Assembly: GCF_016722895.1 (NCBI RefSeq)
Contig: NZ_JAEQNA010000004.1
Coordinates: 124,001 to 188,000 of the forward strand
Direction of reading: 5' to 3'
DNA: 64,000 nucleotides
Origin: Ramlibacter aurantiacus
GTDB taxonomy: Bacteria; Pseudomonadota; Gammaproteobacteria; Burkholderiales; Burkholderiaceae_C
Shown here one piece after another: positions 33,382 through 43,484 of the stretch (within the stretch, counting starts at the first letter, position 1; each line of letters opens with the position of its first letter). The notes under the pieces were generated by a model. It saw only the letters and a list, made by a program, of their open reading frames with translations. It searched no databases and was not told where the DNA came from. A program made the translations under genes and the position numbers.

Positions 33382-34244
33382 CAGGCGGGGCTGGGGGTCG
33401 CGTCGGCAGGCTGCTGCATCGCGGCCAGCATCTCCTTGCGATAGCGATTGAGCTCCTGCACGCTCTTGAAGCTGCGGTTCATCAGCAGGCTCATGTTGTG
33501 CAGGATGCGCTCGATGACCTTGTTCTCCCACTGCAGGTCGAACTTGATCTGCTTGTCCAGCCAATGCTCGAGCCACTCAGGATCGGGCAGGCGGCTCTGG
33601 ATGGTGTCGCGCGGGAACAGGTCCTTGTTCACGTGCAGGTTGGTCGGATGCAGCGCCTGCGCGGTGCGGCGAGCACTGGCCATGAGCACGCCGATCTTGG
33701 CGAAAGCGGCCTTGGCCTCGCTGCCGAACTTGTTCACCGCGCGCTTCATGTAACGCAGGTAGGCGCCGCCATGCCGCGCCTCGTCCTGGCTCAGCGTCTG
33801 GTAGATGTGCTTGATGACGGGCTCGGTGTGCCATTCGCTGGCCCGCCGGTACCAGTGATTGAGGCGGATCTCGCCGCAGAAATGCAGCATGAGCGTCTCG
33901 AGCGCCGGGGCGGGCTCGAACTCGAAGCGGATCTCGTGGAGCTCCTGCTCGGTGGGCACGAGGTCCGGTCGGAAGCGCTTGAGATACTCCATCAGCACCA
34001 GCGAATGCTTCTGCTCCTCGAAGAACCAGATCGACATGAACGCGGAAAAGTCGCTGTCGTCACGGTTGTCCCGAAGGAACATCTCGGTGGCCGGCAATGC
34101 CGCCCACTCCGTGATGGCGTTCATCTTGATGGTCTGCGCCTGTTCGTCGGAGAGAAGGGAACCGTCGAACTGGCTCCAAGGAATGTCCTTGTCCATGTCC
34201 CATCGGACGGACTCGAGTTGTTTGAAGAGTTCGGGGTAGAGCAT
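33381..34244 (-). CDS. Ferritin-like diiron protein of unknown substrate
   Basis: The 287-residue helical protein shows two ferritin-like metal motifs. The first is EEQKH in FFEEQKHSLVLMEYLKRF and the second is DEARH in SQDEARHGGAYLRYM. Two further acidic helices supply likely ligands (TEWAALPATEMFLRD; ETLMLHFCGEIRLNHW). This spacing is that of four-helix diiron carboxylate enzymes such as acyl-ACP desaturases and AurF-type oxygenases. No signal peptide is seen. The start MLYPELFKQLES at 34244 is chosen over an upstream ATG because the extension is basic and low-complexity. Its stop is fused to the rfaE2 start. An oxygenase or desaturase role in envelope lipid chemistry is possible but unproven. 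Confidence 0.85.
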   Translation of the reverse strand: MLYPELFKQLESVRWDMDKDIPWSQFDGSLLSDEQAQTIKMNAITEWAALPATEMFLRDNRDDSDFSAFMSIWFFEEQKHSLVLMEYLKRFRPDLVPTEQELHEIRFEFEPAPALETLMLHFCGEIRLNHWYRRASEWHTEPVIKHIYQTLSQDEARHGGAYLRYMKRAVNKFGSEAKAAFAKIGVLMASARRTAQALHPTNLHVNKDLFPRDTIQSRLPDPEWLEHWLDKQIKFDLQWENKVIERILHNMSLLMNRSFKSVQELNRYRKEMLAAMQQPADATPSPA

Positions 34245-34551
34245 GGTGGGTCCGAAAGAAGATCGCCGCAATTTTAAGCGGCACCCCTCGCCGCAGGGGC
34301 GAGCAGGGCCATGCCCCGCACGGAGCATGCTGGCCTACAAACTCTTACGCTTGCCCAGCCGCCAAGGGGAACCGCTGGCTGATGGGCGGTATCCATGATG
34401 GCTTGGGAGCAGGACCGGTGACTCGATGACCCGTTTCCTGCCGCGGAGCCTTCCAGGTCCTTGGACCCGGACGCAATCCTGGGGCGACTCTTCTCCTCCT
34501 CCCTCCCTCCCTCTTCGCTCTGGGGCGCTTCGCGGCGTTTTTATGCTGCGG
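34245..34551. other. 307-base non-coding stretch with structured and pyrimidine-rich segments
   Basis: No credible gene is present. The segment 34428-34445 offers small stems (GCAGGA with TCCTGC; GGTC-CTTG-GACC nearby). From about 34489 to 34520 the plus strand is a pure pyrimidine run of CTCC/CCCT repeats. The minus strand there has three GGG runs plus GG, which could form a G-quadruplex. A plus-strand terminator follows directly. A plus-strand small RNA would explain the terminator, but I cannot place its promoter. Confidence 0.35.
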
Positions 34552-34581
34552 GCAGCCGTGCCGCAAAGGCCGGCTGCTTTT

Positions 34582-34582
<1 letters not shown>
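34552..34582 (+). terminator. Rho-independent terminator on the plus strand
   Basis: GCAGCCG (34552-34558) pairs with CGGCTGC (34571-34577), then TTTTT follows and meets the end of the leftward GST gene. On the minus strand the T-run is missing after the stem, so it works rightward only. No annotated rightward gene lies upstream within 1.6 kb. Confidence 0.6.
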
Positions 34583-36691
<2,109 letters not shown>

Positions 36692-36701
36692 GCGTCCAGC
36701 T

Positions 36702-37262
36702 GTGGCGCTCAAATCGACCATCTTCAAGGCCAGCCTGCAGCTGGCGGACATCGACCACGGCTACTACGCCGACCATGCACTGACCCTGGCACGCCACCCC
36801 AGCGAGACCGACGAGCGGATGATGATCCGCCTGGTGGCGCTGGCGCTCAACGCCCACGAGCTGCAGTCCACCTGCGATGGCGACGGCCAGCTGGCGTTCG
36901 GCGCGGGGCTGTCGGATCCGGACAACCCGGACGTCTACCTGCGCGACTTCACCGGCCGCACGCGCCTGTGGATCGAGGTTGGCCAGCCGGAGGACAAGCC
37001 GCTGGCCAAGGCCTGCAGCAAGGCCGACCGGGTACGGGTGTATGTGTTCTCCTCGGCGGCGGAGATCTGGTGGCGTGGCATCGAGGGCAAGCTCACGCGC
37101 CTGGCATCGCTGGAGGTGTTCCGCATCCCCGCGGAACAGAGCCAGCAGCTGGCTGCCATGGCGGCACGCAGCATGCAACTTCAGGCGACGGTACAGGACG
37201 GTGCGTTGATGCTGGGGGATGGGACGCGCAGCATCGACGTGGAGCCCGTGCGCTGGAAGTAG
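36702..37262 (+). CDS. yaeQ: YaeQ family protein
   Basis: The 186-residue protein closely follows E. coli YaeQ: MALKSTIFKASLQLADIDHG at the start, LARHPSETDERMMIRLVALAL, LWIEVGQPEDKPLAKAC and AAEIWWRG in the middle, MQLQATVQDGALML near the end. YaeQ has a PD-(D/E)XK nuclease-like fold; its role is not established. The start is a GTG at 36702. Genes for purB and yaeQ are probably co-transcribed. Confidence 0.95.
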   Translation: MALKSTIFKASLQLADIDHGYYADHALTLARHPSETDERMMIRLVALALNAHELQSTCDGDGQLAFGAGLSDPDNPDVYLRDFTGRTRLWIEVGQPEDKPLAKACSKADRVRVYVFSSAAEIWWRGIEGKLTRLASLEVFRIPAEQSQQLAAMAARSMQLQATVQDGALMLGDGTRSIDVEPVRWK

Positions 37263-37269
37263 ATGGATT

Positions 37270-37668
37270 TCAGGACCGTTCGCGATAACGGTTGAAGCGC
37301 CAAGCGTCACCGTGCAGCGTGATGCGCCGCCAGGTCTGGCGCTTTTCCGCCGGCGTCATCTCCGGCCAGCGCTGCACCTCCTCGAAGCTGCGGCCGCAGC
37401 CCTTGCACGACTCGTCCCCCTGGCTGGTGGAGCAGATCGCGATGCAGGGTGTGTCCGGCGTGGTGTCGTACCAGGCCTTCCAGGCGGCATACGCGGCGGG
37501 CGGAAAGCCCTTCTCGGCAGCCTCCTCCTCGCGATAGAAAACCATGAGCGCATACACCTCGGCCAGCGCGCGCAACTCGGGCGCGAGCGTCACGCCATCG
37601 GGCGACGGCTTGCGCTCGCGCCAGTAGTTGATCGCGGCCTCGATGTCGGTGATGTGGATGGCGGCCAT
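37270..37668 (-). CDS. DUF3717-DUF1289 two-domain small protein
   Basis: The 132-residue protein starts with a DUF3717-like helix pair (ITDIEAAINYWRERKPSPDG). It ends with a cysteine-rich DUF1289 domain: CIAICSTSQGDESCKGCGRS, then EVQRWPEMTPAEKRQTWRRI. The four cysteines suggest a metal site. Both domains are uncharacterised, so I give no function. The start at 37668 (MAAIHITDIEAAI) has the family N-terminus. It converges with yaeQ seven bases away. Confidence 0.85.
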   Translation of the reverse strand: MAAIHITDIEAAINYWRERKPSPDGVTLAPELRALAEVYALMVFYREEEAAEKGFPPAAYAAWKAWYDTTPDTPCIAICSTSQGDESCKGCGRSFEEVQRWPEMTPAEKRQTWRRITLHGDAWRFNRYRERS

Positions 37669-37712
37669 GGCGGGGGTCGTAGGGGACGCGGATGATAGCG
37701 CCGGGCTGCTGC

Positions 37713-37718
37713 TATCCT
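37713..37718 (+). promoter_or_regulatory. -10 element (TATCCT) seven bases before the membrane-protein start at 37726
   Basis: TATCCT followed by GCCGCGC ends directly before the ATG, the same geometry as at purB and smg. A leaderless transcript is possible. Confidence 0.3.
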
Positions 37719-37725
37719 GCCGCGC

Positions 37726-38079
37726 ATGAAGCTCATCGCGAAATGGTTGCTCAGCGCCATCGCCCTGTTGTTCGTGGCGAACATCTACACCGGGGTAAGC
37801 GTGCCCGACTTCACCACGGCCCTCCTGGCCGCGCTGGTGCTCGGCCTGTTGAACATGCTGGTACGGCCGGTCCTCGTCGTGCTCACTTTTCCCGTCACGC
37901 TCGTCACGCTGGGCCTGTTCCTGTTCGTGATCAACGCGCTGATGTTCTGGGCGGCCTCGGGGCTGCTGCAAGGCTTTCAGGTGCGCGGGTTCGGGGCCGC
38001 GCTGCTGGGGTCGCTGATCTATTCCTTCCTCGGCGTCATCATCGATTCAGCGCTCGAGCGCCTGTTCTCGAAGAAGTGA
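37726..38079 (+). CDS. Phage holin family 4 / YvlD-type membrane protein
   Basis: The 117-residue protein is nearly all membrane: four hydrophobic helices at about 5-22, 31-52, 56-78 and 90-110. The PVLVVLTFPVTLVTLGLFLFVINALMFW region (two adjoining segments) is typical of the family named after mycobacteriophage holins and B. subtilis YvlD. Bacterial members are chromosomal and not known to be lytic. The last 33 bases overlap the end of the convergent M48 gene. Confidence 0.88.
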   Translation: MKLIAKWLLSAIALLFVANIYTGVSVPDFTTALLAALVLGLLNMLVRPVLVVLTFPVTLVTLGLFLFVINALMFWAASGLLQGFQVRGFGAALLGSLIYSFLGVIIDSALERLFSKK

Positions 38080-39552
38080 CTCCACCTGCCGCGTGCGGGT
38101 GTCGATGATGGACGCCTCGATGTGGTCCGCTCCGCTGCGCCGAGCGAGTTCCTGCGCGGCGCGCAGCCGGTCCATGGCACCCGCATAGTTCAGCCAGGCC
38201 ACCTGCGCCTCGGCCTCGGCACGCACCGCACGCAGCGCCTGGCCGTCCGCCGCGCTCGCACGCGCCAGCATCTGCCAGGCGGTGCCGTCCTGCGGATGCT
38301 CGGCGACCCACGCCTGCAAGGCCTGGGAAGCTTGCCCTGCCCGACCCTCCTTGATGGCGAGCTGGGCGCCAAACAGCAGCTCCGGCCGGGCAAGCCGGGC
38401 GGCGCTGGCCAGCGACACAGCAGGGCTGCTGGGTGCGCCCATCACGGCGAATTCCATGGCCAGCAGACGTAGCAAGCGTTGATTCGCTCCATCCGCCCCG
38501 AGCAGGGTGCCCAGGCGAACACGCAAGCGTTCAGCCACATCCATTTCGCCGCGCCGGGCGGCGGCCAGTGCGCCGGCGTACACGGCCGGCGTTATGCGCA
38601 AAGGGTCGGCCGAGGAAGCGGACGAATTCGCCTCACGTACCAGGGCCGCCAGCGCGTCGGTCCCATGGGTCGAGAGCACCCGGGCCCGCGCGGCCATCAG
38701 GGCGTGCTCGAGGTCCGCCGGTGCCGCGGCGCGCTCTTCGAGCACCTGCCGCGACTGCATCTCGGCCATGCGCTCGGTCGTCAAGGGGTGTGTGCGCAGA
38801 TAGCTCTGCGCCGACCCGGCTTCATTCAGCCGGGCGCTCTGTTGCAAGCGCTCCAGCATCCCGGCAAACCCCTGGGGCCGGAAGCCCGCCTGCGTGAGCA
38901 CGCCGAAGCCGACGCGGTCGGCTTCCCGCTCCATGTCGCGCGAGAAACTGAGCTGGTTCTGCACGGCCAGCGCCTGTCCGCCGGTGACCACGGCCTTGCC
39001 TGCTTCCGGGCTCTTGCTGGCGGCCAGCGCGGCCAGGATCATGGCGCCGATCATCCACGGCGCCTGCTGCTTCTCCCGCGTCATCAGGCGCGAGATGTGG
39101 CGCTGGGTCACGTGACTGAGCTCGTGCGCCAGCACCGACGCCAGCTCGTCCCGACTGCCACTGGCGGCGATCAGCCCCAGGTGGACGCCCAGCCAGCCAC
39201 CGGGCAGGGCGAAGGCGTTGATGCTGCGGTCCTTCCCCAGCAGCACGCGCCAGGCGAAGCGCTCCTCCAGCTCGGGACCCAGATCGCCGCGCTGGCGGGC
39301 CGCCGCCATGAGCGGCTGCCAGATGCCCTGGACGTAGTCCATCAGCACGGGGTCGTCGATGTAATCGGGGTCGCGGAACAGCTCGCGGGCGACGCGGTCA
39401 CCAATGCGGCGCTCGGCACTGAGCGAGATCTCGGTGGCGTCGCCCAGGCTGGGCAGTTGAGCCACGGCGGGGGGCGCCTGCCAGGCCAGGATCAACGCAG
39501 CGGCCAGGGCAGCGATGCCGCTGCGACGGGCTCGTATCATGGAACGAAACAT
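38047..39552 (-). CDS. Periplasmic M48-family metalloprotease with TPR-like C-terminus (BepA-like)
   Basis: The 501-residue protein has a signal peptide (about 1-32, AVAQ cleavage). The M48 protease domain has zinc motif HELSH at 143-147 and third ligand E210 in [10 protein letters not shown], followed by helical repeats (about 290-480). The architecture is that of E. coli BepA (YfgC), which checks folding of the LptD barrel and outer-membrane proteins. The start at 39552 ([10 protein letters not shown]) is my choice; ATG at 39540 would shorten it by four residues. Only 18 bases separate it from the divergent moaC start. Its 3' end overlaps the holin-family gene. Confidence 0.93.
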   Translation of the reverse strand: MFRSMIRARRSGIAALAAALILAWQAPPAVAQLPSLGDATEISLSAERRIGDRVARELFRDPDYIDDPVLMDYVQGIWQPLMAAARQRGDLGPELEERFAWRVLLGKDRSINAFALPGGWLGVHLGLIAASGSRDELASVLAHELSHVTQRHISRLMTREKQQAPWMIGAMILAALAASKSPEAGKAVVTGGQALAVQNQLSFSRDMEREADRVGFGVLTQAGFRPQGFAGMLERLQQSARLNEAGSAQSYLRTHPLTTERMAEMQSRQVLEERAAAPADLEHALMAARARVLSTHGTDALAALVREANSSASSADPLRITPAVYAGALAAARRGEMDVAERLRVRLGTLLGADGANQRLLRLLAMEFAVMGAPSSPAVSLASAARLARPELLFGAQLAIKEGRAGQASQALQAWVAEHPQDGTAWQMLARASAADGQALRAVRAEAEAQVAWLNYAGAMDRLRAAQELARRSGADHIEASIIDTRTRQVESLLREQALER

Positions 39553-39570
39553 CCAGAGGTTCCAGGCAAC

Positions 39571-40068
39571 ATGAGTGGACTGACGCATTTTGACGCCCAA
39601 GGGCAAGCCCACATGGTCGACGTGTCCGGCAAAGCGGTGACGCATCGTGTCGCCACCGCAAGCGGGCGTATCCACATGCAACCGGCCACTTTGGCGCTGG
39701 TGCAATCGGGCACGGCGAAAAAGGGCGACGTGCTCGGCGTGGCGCGCATCGCGGGCATCCAGGCTGCCAAGAAGACGAGCGATCTGATTCCCTTGTGCCA
39801 TCCGATTCCCCTGACCCGCGTGGCGGTGGAATTCGCCATCGATGAAGCGGCAAGCGCCGTGACCTGCGAGGCAACCACCGAGACGGTGGGGGTGACGGGC
39901 GTGGAGATGGAGGCGCTCACCGCGGTACAGGTGGCCCTCCTCACGATCTACGACATGTGCAAGGCGGTGGACCGGGGAATGGTGATGGATGGGGTGCGGC
40001 TGATTGAGAAGCGCGGGGGCAAGAGCGGGGACTGGCATGCGCCTGCCCGGCCTGAGTCAGGCGAGTAG
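39571..40068 (+). CDS. moaC: Cyclic pyranopterin monophosphate synthase
   Basis: MoaC converts the GTP-derived MoaA product to cyclic pyranopterin monophosphate in molybdenum cofactor synthesis. The 165-residue protein is of standard length. Conserved stretches are [52 protein letters not shown] and [11 protein letters not shown] with the active-site Asp and Lys. The reading frame is open far upstream but that part is antisense to the protease gene. It is isolated from other moa genes. Confidence 0.97.
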   Translation: MSGLTHFDAQGQAHMVDVSGKAVTHRVATASGRIHMQPATLALVQSGTAKKGDVLGVARIAGIQAAKKTSDLIPLCHPIPLTRVAVEFAIDEAASAVTCEATTETVGVTGVEMEALTAVQVALLTIYDMCKAVDRGMVMDGVRLIEKRGGKSGDWHAPARPESGE

Positions 40069-40103
40069 GCTCCACGACCGTTGCATGAATGCTCCAGCAT
40101 GCC

Positions 40104-40132
40104 GTGACATATTGTTACGGATGCCGGATACT
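40104..40132 (+). promoter_or_regulatory. Candidate sigma-70 promoter of the first pilin gene
   Basis: GTGACA (40104-40109) and GATACT (40127-40132) are separated by exactly 17 bases. Five and four of six bases match consensus. The leader would be about 28 bases long. This contrasts with the sigma-54 type promoter of the second pilin. Confidence 0.4.
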
Positions 40133-40166
40133 GCGGCTCGAATCCATCTGGCCGCAGCCGAAGTAC

Positions 40167-40691
40167 ATGACCCGCTCCCGACCATCCTTATCCAACGGCT
40201 TCACGATCGTCGAGTTGCTGATCGTCGTGATGGTGATCGCCATCCTCGGAGCGCTCGCGCTGCCTGCCTATCGGGACAACAGCAACAGGGCCCGGATGTC
40301 CGAGGTGCTGCTGGCGACGGCGCCATGCCGACTGGCCGTGAGCGACGGCTGGTTGCGCGAGCTCAGCTCGCCGGGTGCCGGGAACTGGGGCTGCGAACAT
40401 TCGGTAGGCACCAGCAAGTACGTGGACCGCGTGCAGACCACCCACGACGGCGAAATCCGCATTCGCGTCCGTGGCCTGAATTCGGAGCTGAATGGACTTC
40501 ACATCTACCTGAAGCCCTACGAAACCGCGACGCCTCCCGCCACCGGCGGAGGCGTCTTCGTCGCAGGCAAGTCGGTGCGTGCGTGGAAGTGCGGTGTCGA
40601 CGCCAGCGACACCGCATCCCAGGCCCTGATGAACGTGCTGCCGGGATCGTGCCGCGAGCTGATCGACATTCGCGGCACCTGGAGCCCGTAG
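40167..40691 (+). CDS. Type IV pilin-like protein (minor or divergent PilA paralogue)
   Basis: The 174-residue prepilin has leader MTRSRPSLSNG, then the cleavage/methylation site FTIVE (G11/F12, Glu at mature +5) and a hydrophobic helix ending LGALALPAYRDN. The globular part resembles the second pilin (50092-50604): ARMSEVLLATAPCR, NWGCEHSVGTSKYV, GEIRIRV, KCGVDAS, LPGSCR. Four cysteines fall in matching places, suggesting two disulfides including a C-terminal D-loop. The gene is separated from its paralogue by a glycan cluster. It may be a donor or variant pilin, or a minor pilin. Confidence 0.88.
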   Translation: MTRSRPSLSNGFTIVELLIVVMVIAILGALALPAYRDNSNRARMSEVLLATAPCRLAVSDGWLRELSSPGAGNWGCEHSVGTSKYVDRVQTTHDGEIRIRVRGLNSELNGLHIYLKPYETATPPATGGGVFVAGKSVRAWKCGVDASDTASQALMNVLPGSCRELIDIRGTWSP

Positions 40692-40753
40692 CAAAACCAG
40701 GGCGCGGCCGGCTTGTCCACTGCTAAGCTTCCGGTTTTCGTGCTGCGATTGCG

Positions 40754-41692
40754 ATGAAGACCGTCGTCCTGATGTCCACCTACAACGGCGCCCGGTTCAT
40801 CAGGGAACAAGTGGCGTCCATCCTCTCGCAGTTGCCGTCGAACGGACTGCTACTGGTGCGGGACGACGGTTCCCGTGACGACACCGTCGACGCCATCGAA
40901 GCGTTCGCCGATCCGCGCATCGTCATCGAGCGCGGGGCCAACATAGGGTTCGGCGCGAGCTTCCTCACCCTGCTGTGCCAAGCTCCGGACGACGCCGACC
41001 TCGTGATGTTCAGCGACCAGGATGACGTGTGGCTGCCGGGCAAGATCGCTCGGGCCGGGGAGTACCTGGGCACGTGCGGGGACACGCCGGCCCTGTACTG
41101 CACGGCGCAGCGCCTGGTCGACGAGTCGTTGGCGGTTCTAGGGACAAGTCCACCATGGCCCCGGGGACCCTCGATGGCGAGCGCCGTCGCCGAAAACATC
41201 GTGACCGGCTGCACGGCCGCACTGAACCGCTCGGCACTCGCCTTCCTTAAGAAGGGGGGAATTCCGCGGGAAGTCCGGTTCCATGACTGGTGGATGTACC
41301 TGGCCATCAGCACCGTGGGCCGCGTCCTCGTCGACGATGAGCCGACCATCCTGTATCGCCAGCATGGCCGCAACACCATTGGCCGCGGCGCTGGCTGGTG
41401 GGGCCGGCATGTGCAGATCGTTCGCTTCCTGATTCGCAACGATTGGGTCGGCATGCTGCTCGGTCAGGTCCATGCGCTCTGGCGGTGCTATGGACCCCAA
41501 CTCGCCCCGTCCCAACGGCAACTCATCGAGCGCTATTTCTATTTTCAGGAGGGCCGGGCGCATTTCCGCTGGCGATTGGTATTCAGCTTGCAGCGCTGGC
41601 GCCAGAGCGCAGGGCAGGAGCTGATGTTCCGCGGCCTGCTCATGCTCCATCGGCTGGGTTGGCGGCCTGAGCCGCGCCAGCCAGCCTGCTGA
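40754..41692 (+). CDS. Family 2 glycosyltransferase (rhamnosyl/alpha-L-transferase type)
   Basis: The 312-residue protein has the GT2 nucleotide-sugar fold: VVLMSTYNGARFIREQVASI at the N-terminus, LLLVRDDGSRDDT, and the metal motif in MFSDQDDVWLPGKI. HDWWMYLAISTVG is typical of O-antigen and rhamnan transferases. No membrane helix is seen. It probably adds one sugar to a lipid-linked glycan at the cytoplasmic face. Its last 53 bases overlap the end of the next, convergent glycosyltransferase. Confidence 0.9.
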   Translation: MKTVVLMSTYNGARFIREQVASILSQLPSNGLLLVRDDGSRDDTVDAIEAFADPRIVIERGANIGFGASFLTLLCQAPDDADLVMFSDQDDVWLPGKIARAGEYLGTCGDTPALYCTAQRLVDESLAVLGTSPPWPRGPSMASAVAENIVTGCTAALNRSALAFLKKGGIPREVRFHDWWMYLAISTVGRVLVDDEPTILYRQHGRNTIGRGAGWWGRHVQIVRFLIRNDWVGMLLGQVHALWRCYGPQLAPSQRQLIERYFYFQEGRAHFRWRLVFSLQRWRQSAGQELMFRGLLMLHRLGWRPEPRQPAC

Positions 41693-42626
41693 CAACTCGC
41701 GACGGCGCCGGACCGTACTCGTTCAGGCAAAAGGATCGCACGCCTTCGAACAGCGCGCGCAGCTTGCGCCCCTTGCAGGCTTCGAACAGCGCCACGGTCA
41801 CCACCGTCGCCGCCAGCACGGCAACCAGGCGCAGGCACAAGCGCGGCTCGCGCAACCCGTGGGCCGCGACGATCCGCAGGGTGTTGCGCGCCATAAAGTA
41901 CCGTCGCAGCGCGGAGTGGTTGGTGCTGTGGAGCGTGATCCCCAGCAAGCGATGCCTTCGCAGGTGTCCTAGCGAATGACGGGCGACGCTGCCCGGAGCA
42001 CGAAGGATGCGCCATCCCGCGAGTCGACAGCGGATTGCGAGGTCGTGGTCGACGCCGTCGATGAACAGCCGCTCGTCCGCGCCGCCGACCCCGACCACCG
42101 CCGCCACGCGAGTGGCGCAGCCGGTCGTGATGACGGAATCCACCTCATGCACGCTCTCGTCATGCGACGAGGACGGCTGGCCATAATCGGCGCCGGTCTG
42201 GCGGTCGATGAAGCGCATGCCGACCAGCGCTGCGCGGCCAACGACTTTTGGATCGCTCAAGACCAGCCGCATGGCACGCGCGGCGCCCTGAAGAATCTCG
42301 GTGTCCTGGTCGAAGGTCCAAAGCCAAGGCACCTCCAGATCGGTTGCCACGGCGAGCGCCTGGTTGATTGCGGTGGCGATGCCGCGGTTGTCGGAGTTGG
42401 CCACCCATCGGCATTTCAGAGACTCAGCTATCTTGCGGATTCGCTCCTGCGCCTGGCTGCCGTTGTCGATCACCAGTACGTCCAGGCCCTCGACCCGCAA
42501 AGCCGACAGACCCGCAGTGAGCTGGCCGAGATCGGGCTCGTAGCAGATGACCGCTGCGAGCAACGAGGCGCCCGCTTGCGAATCGTCGACGAACTTGCGA
42601 CCCATGTCCGGAACGGCACTCGCCAT
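41640..42626 (-). CDS. Family 2 glycosyltransferase (rhamnosyltransferase-like)
   Basis: The 328-residue protein shows LAAVICYEPDLGQLTAGLSA, VLVIDNGSQAQE, NRGIATAINQAL and the metal motif WTFDQDTEIL, as in rhamnosyltransferases. A family-typical ITTGCATRVAAVVGVGGADE and FIDGVDHDLAIRCRLAGW follow, then a hydrophobic C-terminal segment (about 275-295). The start at 42626 is chosen; ATG at 42605 is also possible. It faces right-to-left between two rightward genes, so the cluster is not one operon. Confidence 0.88.
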   Translation of the reverse strand: MASAVPDMGRKFVDDSQAGASLLAAVICYEPDLGQLTAGLSALRVEGLDVLVIDNGSQAQERIRKIAESLKCRWVANSDNRGIATAINQALAVATDLEVPWLWTFDQDTEILQGAARAMRLVLSDPKVVGRAALVGMRFIDRQTGADYGQPSSSHDESVHEVDSVITTGCATRVAAVVGVGGADERLFIDGVDHDLAIRCRLAGWRILRAPGSVARHSLGHLRRHRLLGITLHSTNHSALRRYFMARNTLRIVAAHGLREPRLCLRLVAVLAATVVTVALFEACKGRKLRALFEGVRSFCLNEYGPAPSRVVSRLAGAAQAANPADGA

Positions 42627-42761
42627 CACAGGCCTGGCCTTGCAGGCACAGGAAAGGGCGCCCGGCCGTCGCAATTGCTCTGATATCCTGTGCCGCCGCA
42701 CACCGGTACCTTGCTCCATGCAGACGAAGCCTCGCTGTTCGTGTGCCCGACAAGGTGGGCG

Positions 42762-43484
42762 ATGCCTGCTGTCCCATCGATCGTTGCCGCCATGATCCCT
42801 CGACTGCTTCGCGCGCTCACACGTCGCACCCCCCTGGCCCAGAACTTTGTCGGATTCGACAAATACCGCAAGGCCGGGGCCTACCACTGGCGAGAACTGG
42901 AAGTGAACCCCGAGTACCGCGAGCTGATGGACGAAGTGGCCAAGCATATGGCACCTCGCCTGTCGGTGTTCGACATCGGCTGTGGGGATGGCGCCTACCT
43001 GGGCACCCTGGCCGGCTGCTTTGCCAAGGGCGTCGGTATCGATGCCGAAGGCGAGGCCATCCGCCAGGCCAGGAAGCAGTTCGAGCGCCGGGGCATCCAC
43101 AACTGCCAGGTGCACCACTTGCGCATCGACGAGGCCCGACAACATTTCGCGAGCACGTCCGAACGCTTCGACCTGGTGTGGAGCATGGACGTGATCGAAC
43201 ACCTGCCGCAGCCGGACGAACTGCTCTGCCTGGCGCAGGAAGTGATGGCCCCTGGTGCGACCCTGGTGCTCGGCACGCCGCTGTTCATCCGCCCGGACCT
43301 GGTCTCGCCGTACCACGTGCGGGAGTTCACCGCGGAAGAGATCCGCGAGCTGCTCGCGGCCCGGTTCGACATCAAGTCCGAATCGAAAATCGTGCAGACG
43401 CGGCGTGATGGGCAGCGGTACCCGGACAGCTATTACGTGGCCACATGCGAACGTCGGGCCATTCCCAACTCGACAAGCCGCTGA
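42762..43484 (+). CDS. Class I SAM-dependent methyltransferase
   Basis: The 240-residue protein has the SAM-binding motif VFDIGCGDGAYLG, an acidic loop GVGIDAEGEAI, and the post-motif FDLVWSMDVIEHLPQPDELL, typical of small-molecule or sugar O-methyltransferases (UbiG/Methyltransf_11 type). The ATG at 42762 has AAGGTGG just upstream; ATG at 42792 is an alternative. A TATCCT box lies at 42684-42689. It overlaps the flippase gene by 40 bases, so the pair is translated from one message. It probably caps or decorates the glycan made here. Confidence 0.85.
   Translation: MPAVPSIVAAMIPRLLRALTRRTPLAQNFVGFDKYRKAGAYHWRELEVNPEYRELMDEVAKHMAPRLSVFDIGCGDGAYLGTLAGCFAKGVGIDAEGEAIRQARKQFERRGIHNCQVHHLRIDEARQHFASTSERFDLVWSMDVIEHLPQPDELLCLAQEVMAPGATLVLGTPLFIRPDLVSPYHVREFTAEEIRELLAARFDIKSESKIVQTRRDGQRYPDSYYVATCERRAIPNSTSR

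Noticed and set aside
34489-34520. Pyrimidine run as a CRISPR or tandem-repeat array
   Set aside because: It is simple low-complexity CTCC/CCCT sequence without regular repeat-spacer units.
37726-38079. Holin-family gene as a sign of a prophage
   Set aside because: No other phage genes are near; this family is chromosomal in many bacteria (YvlD-like).
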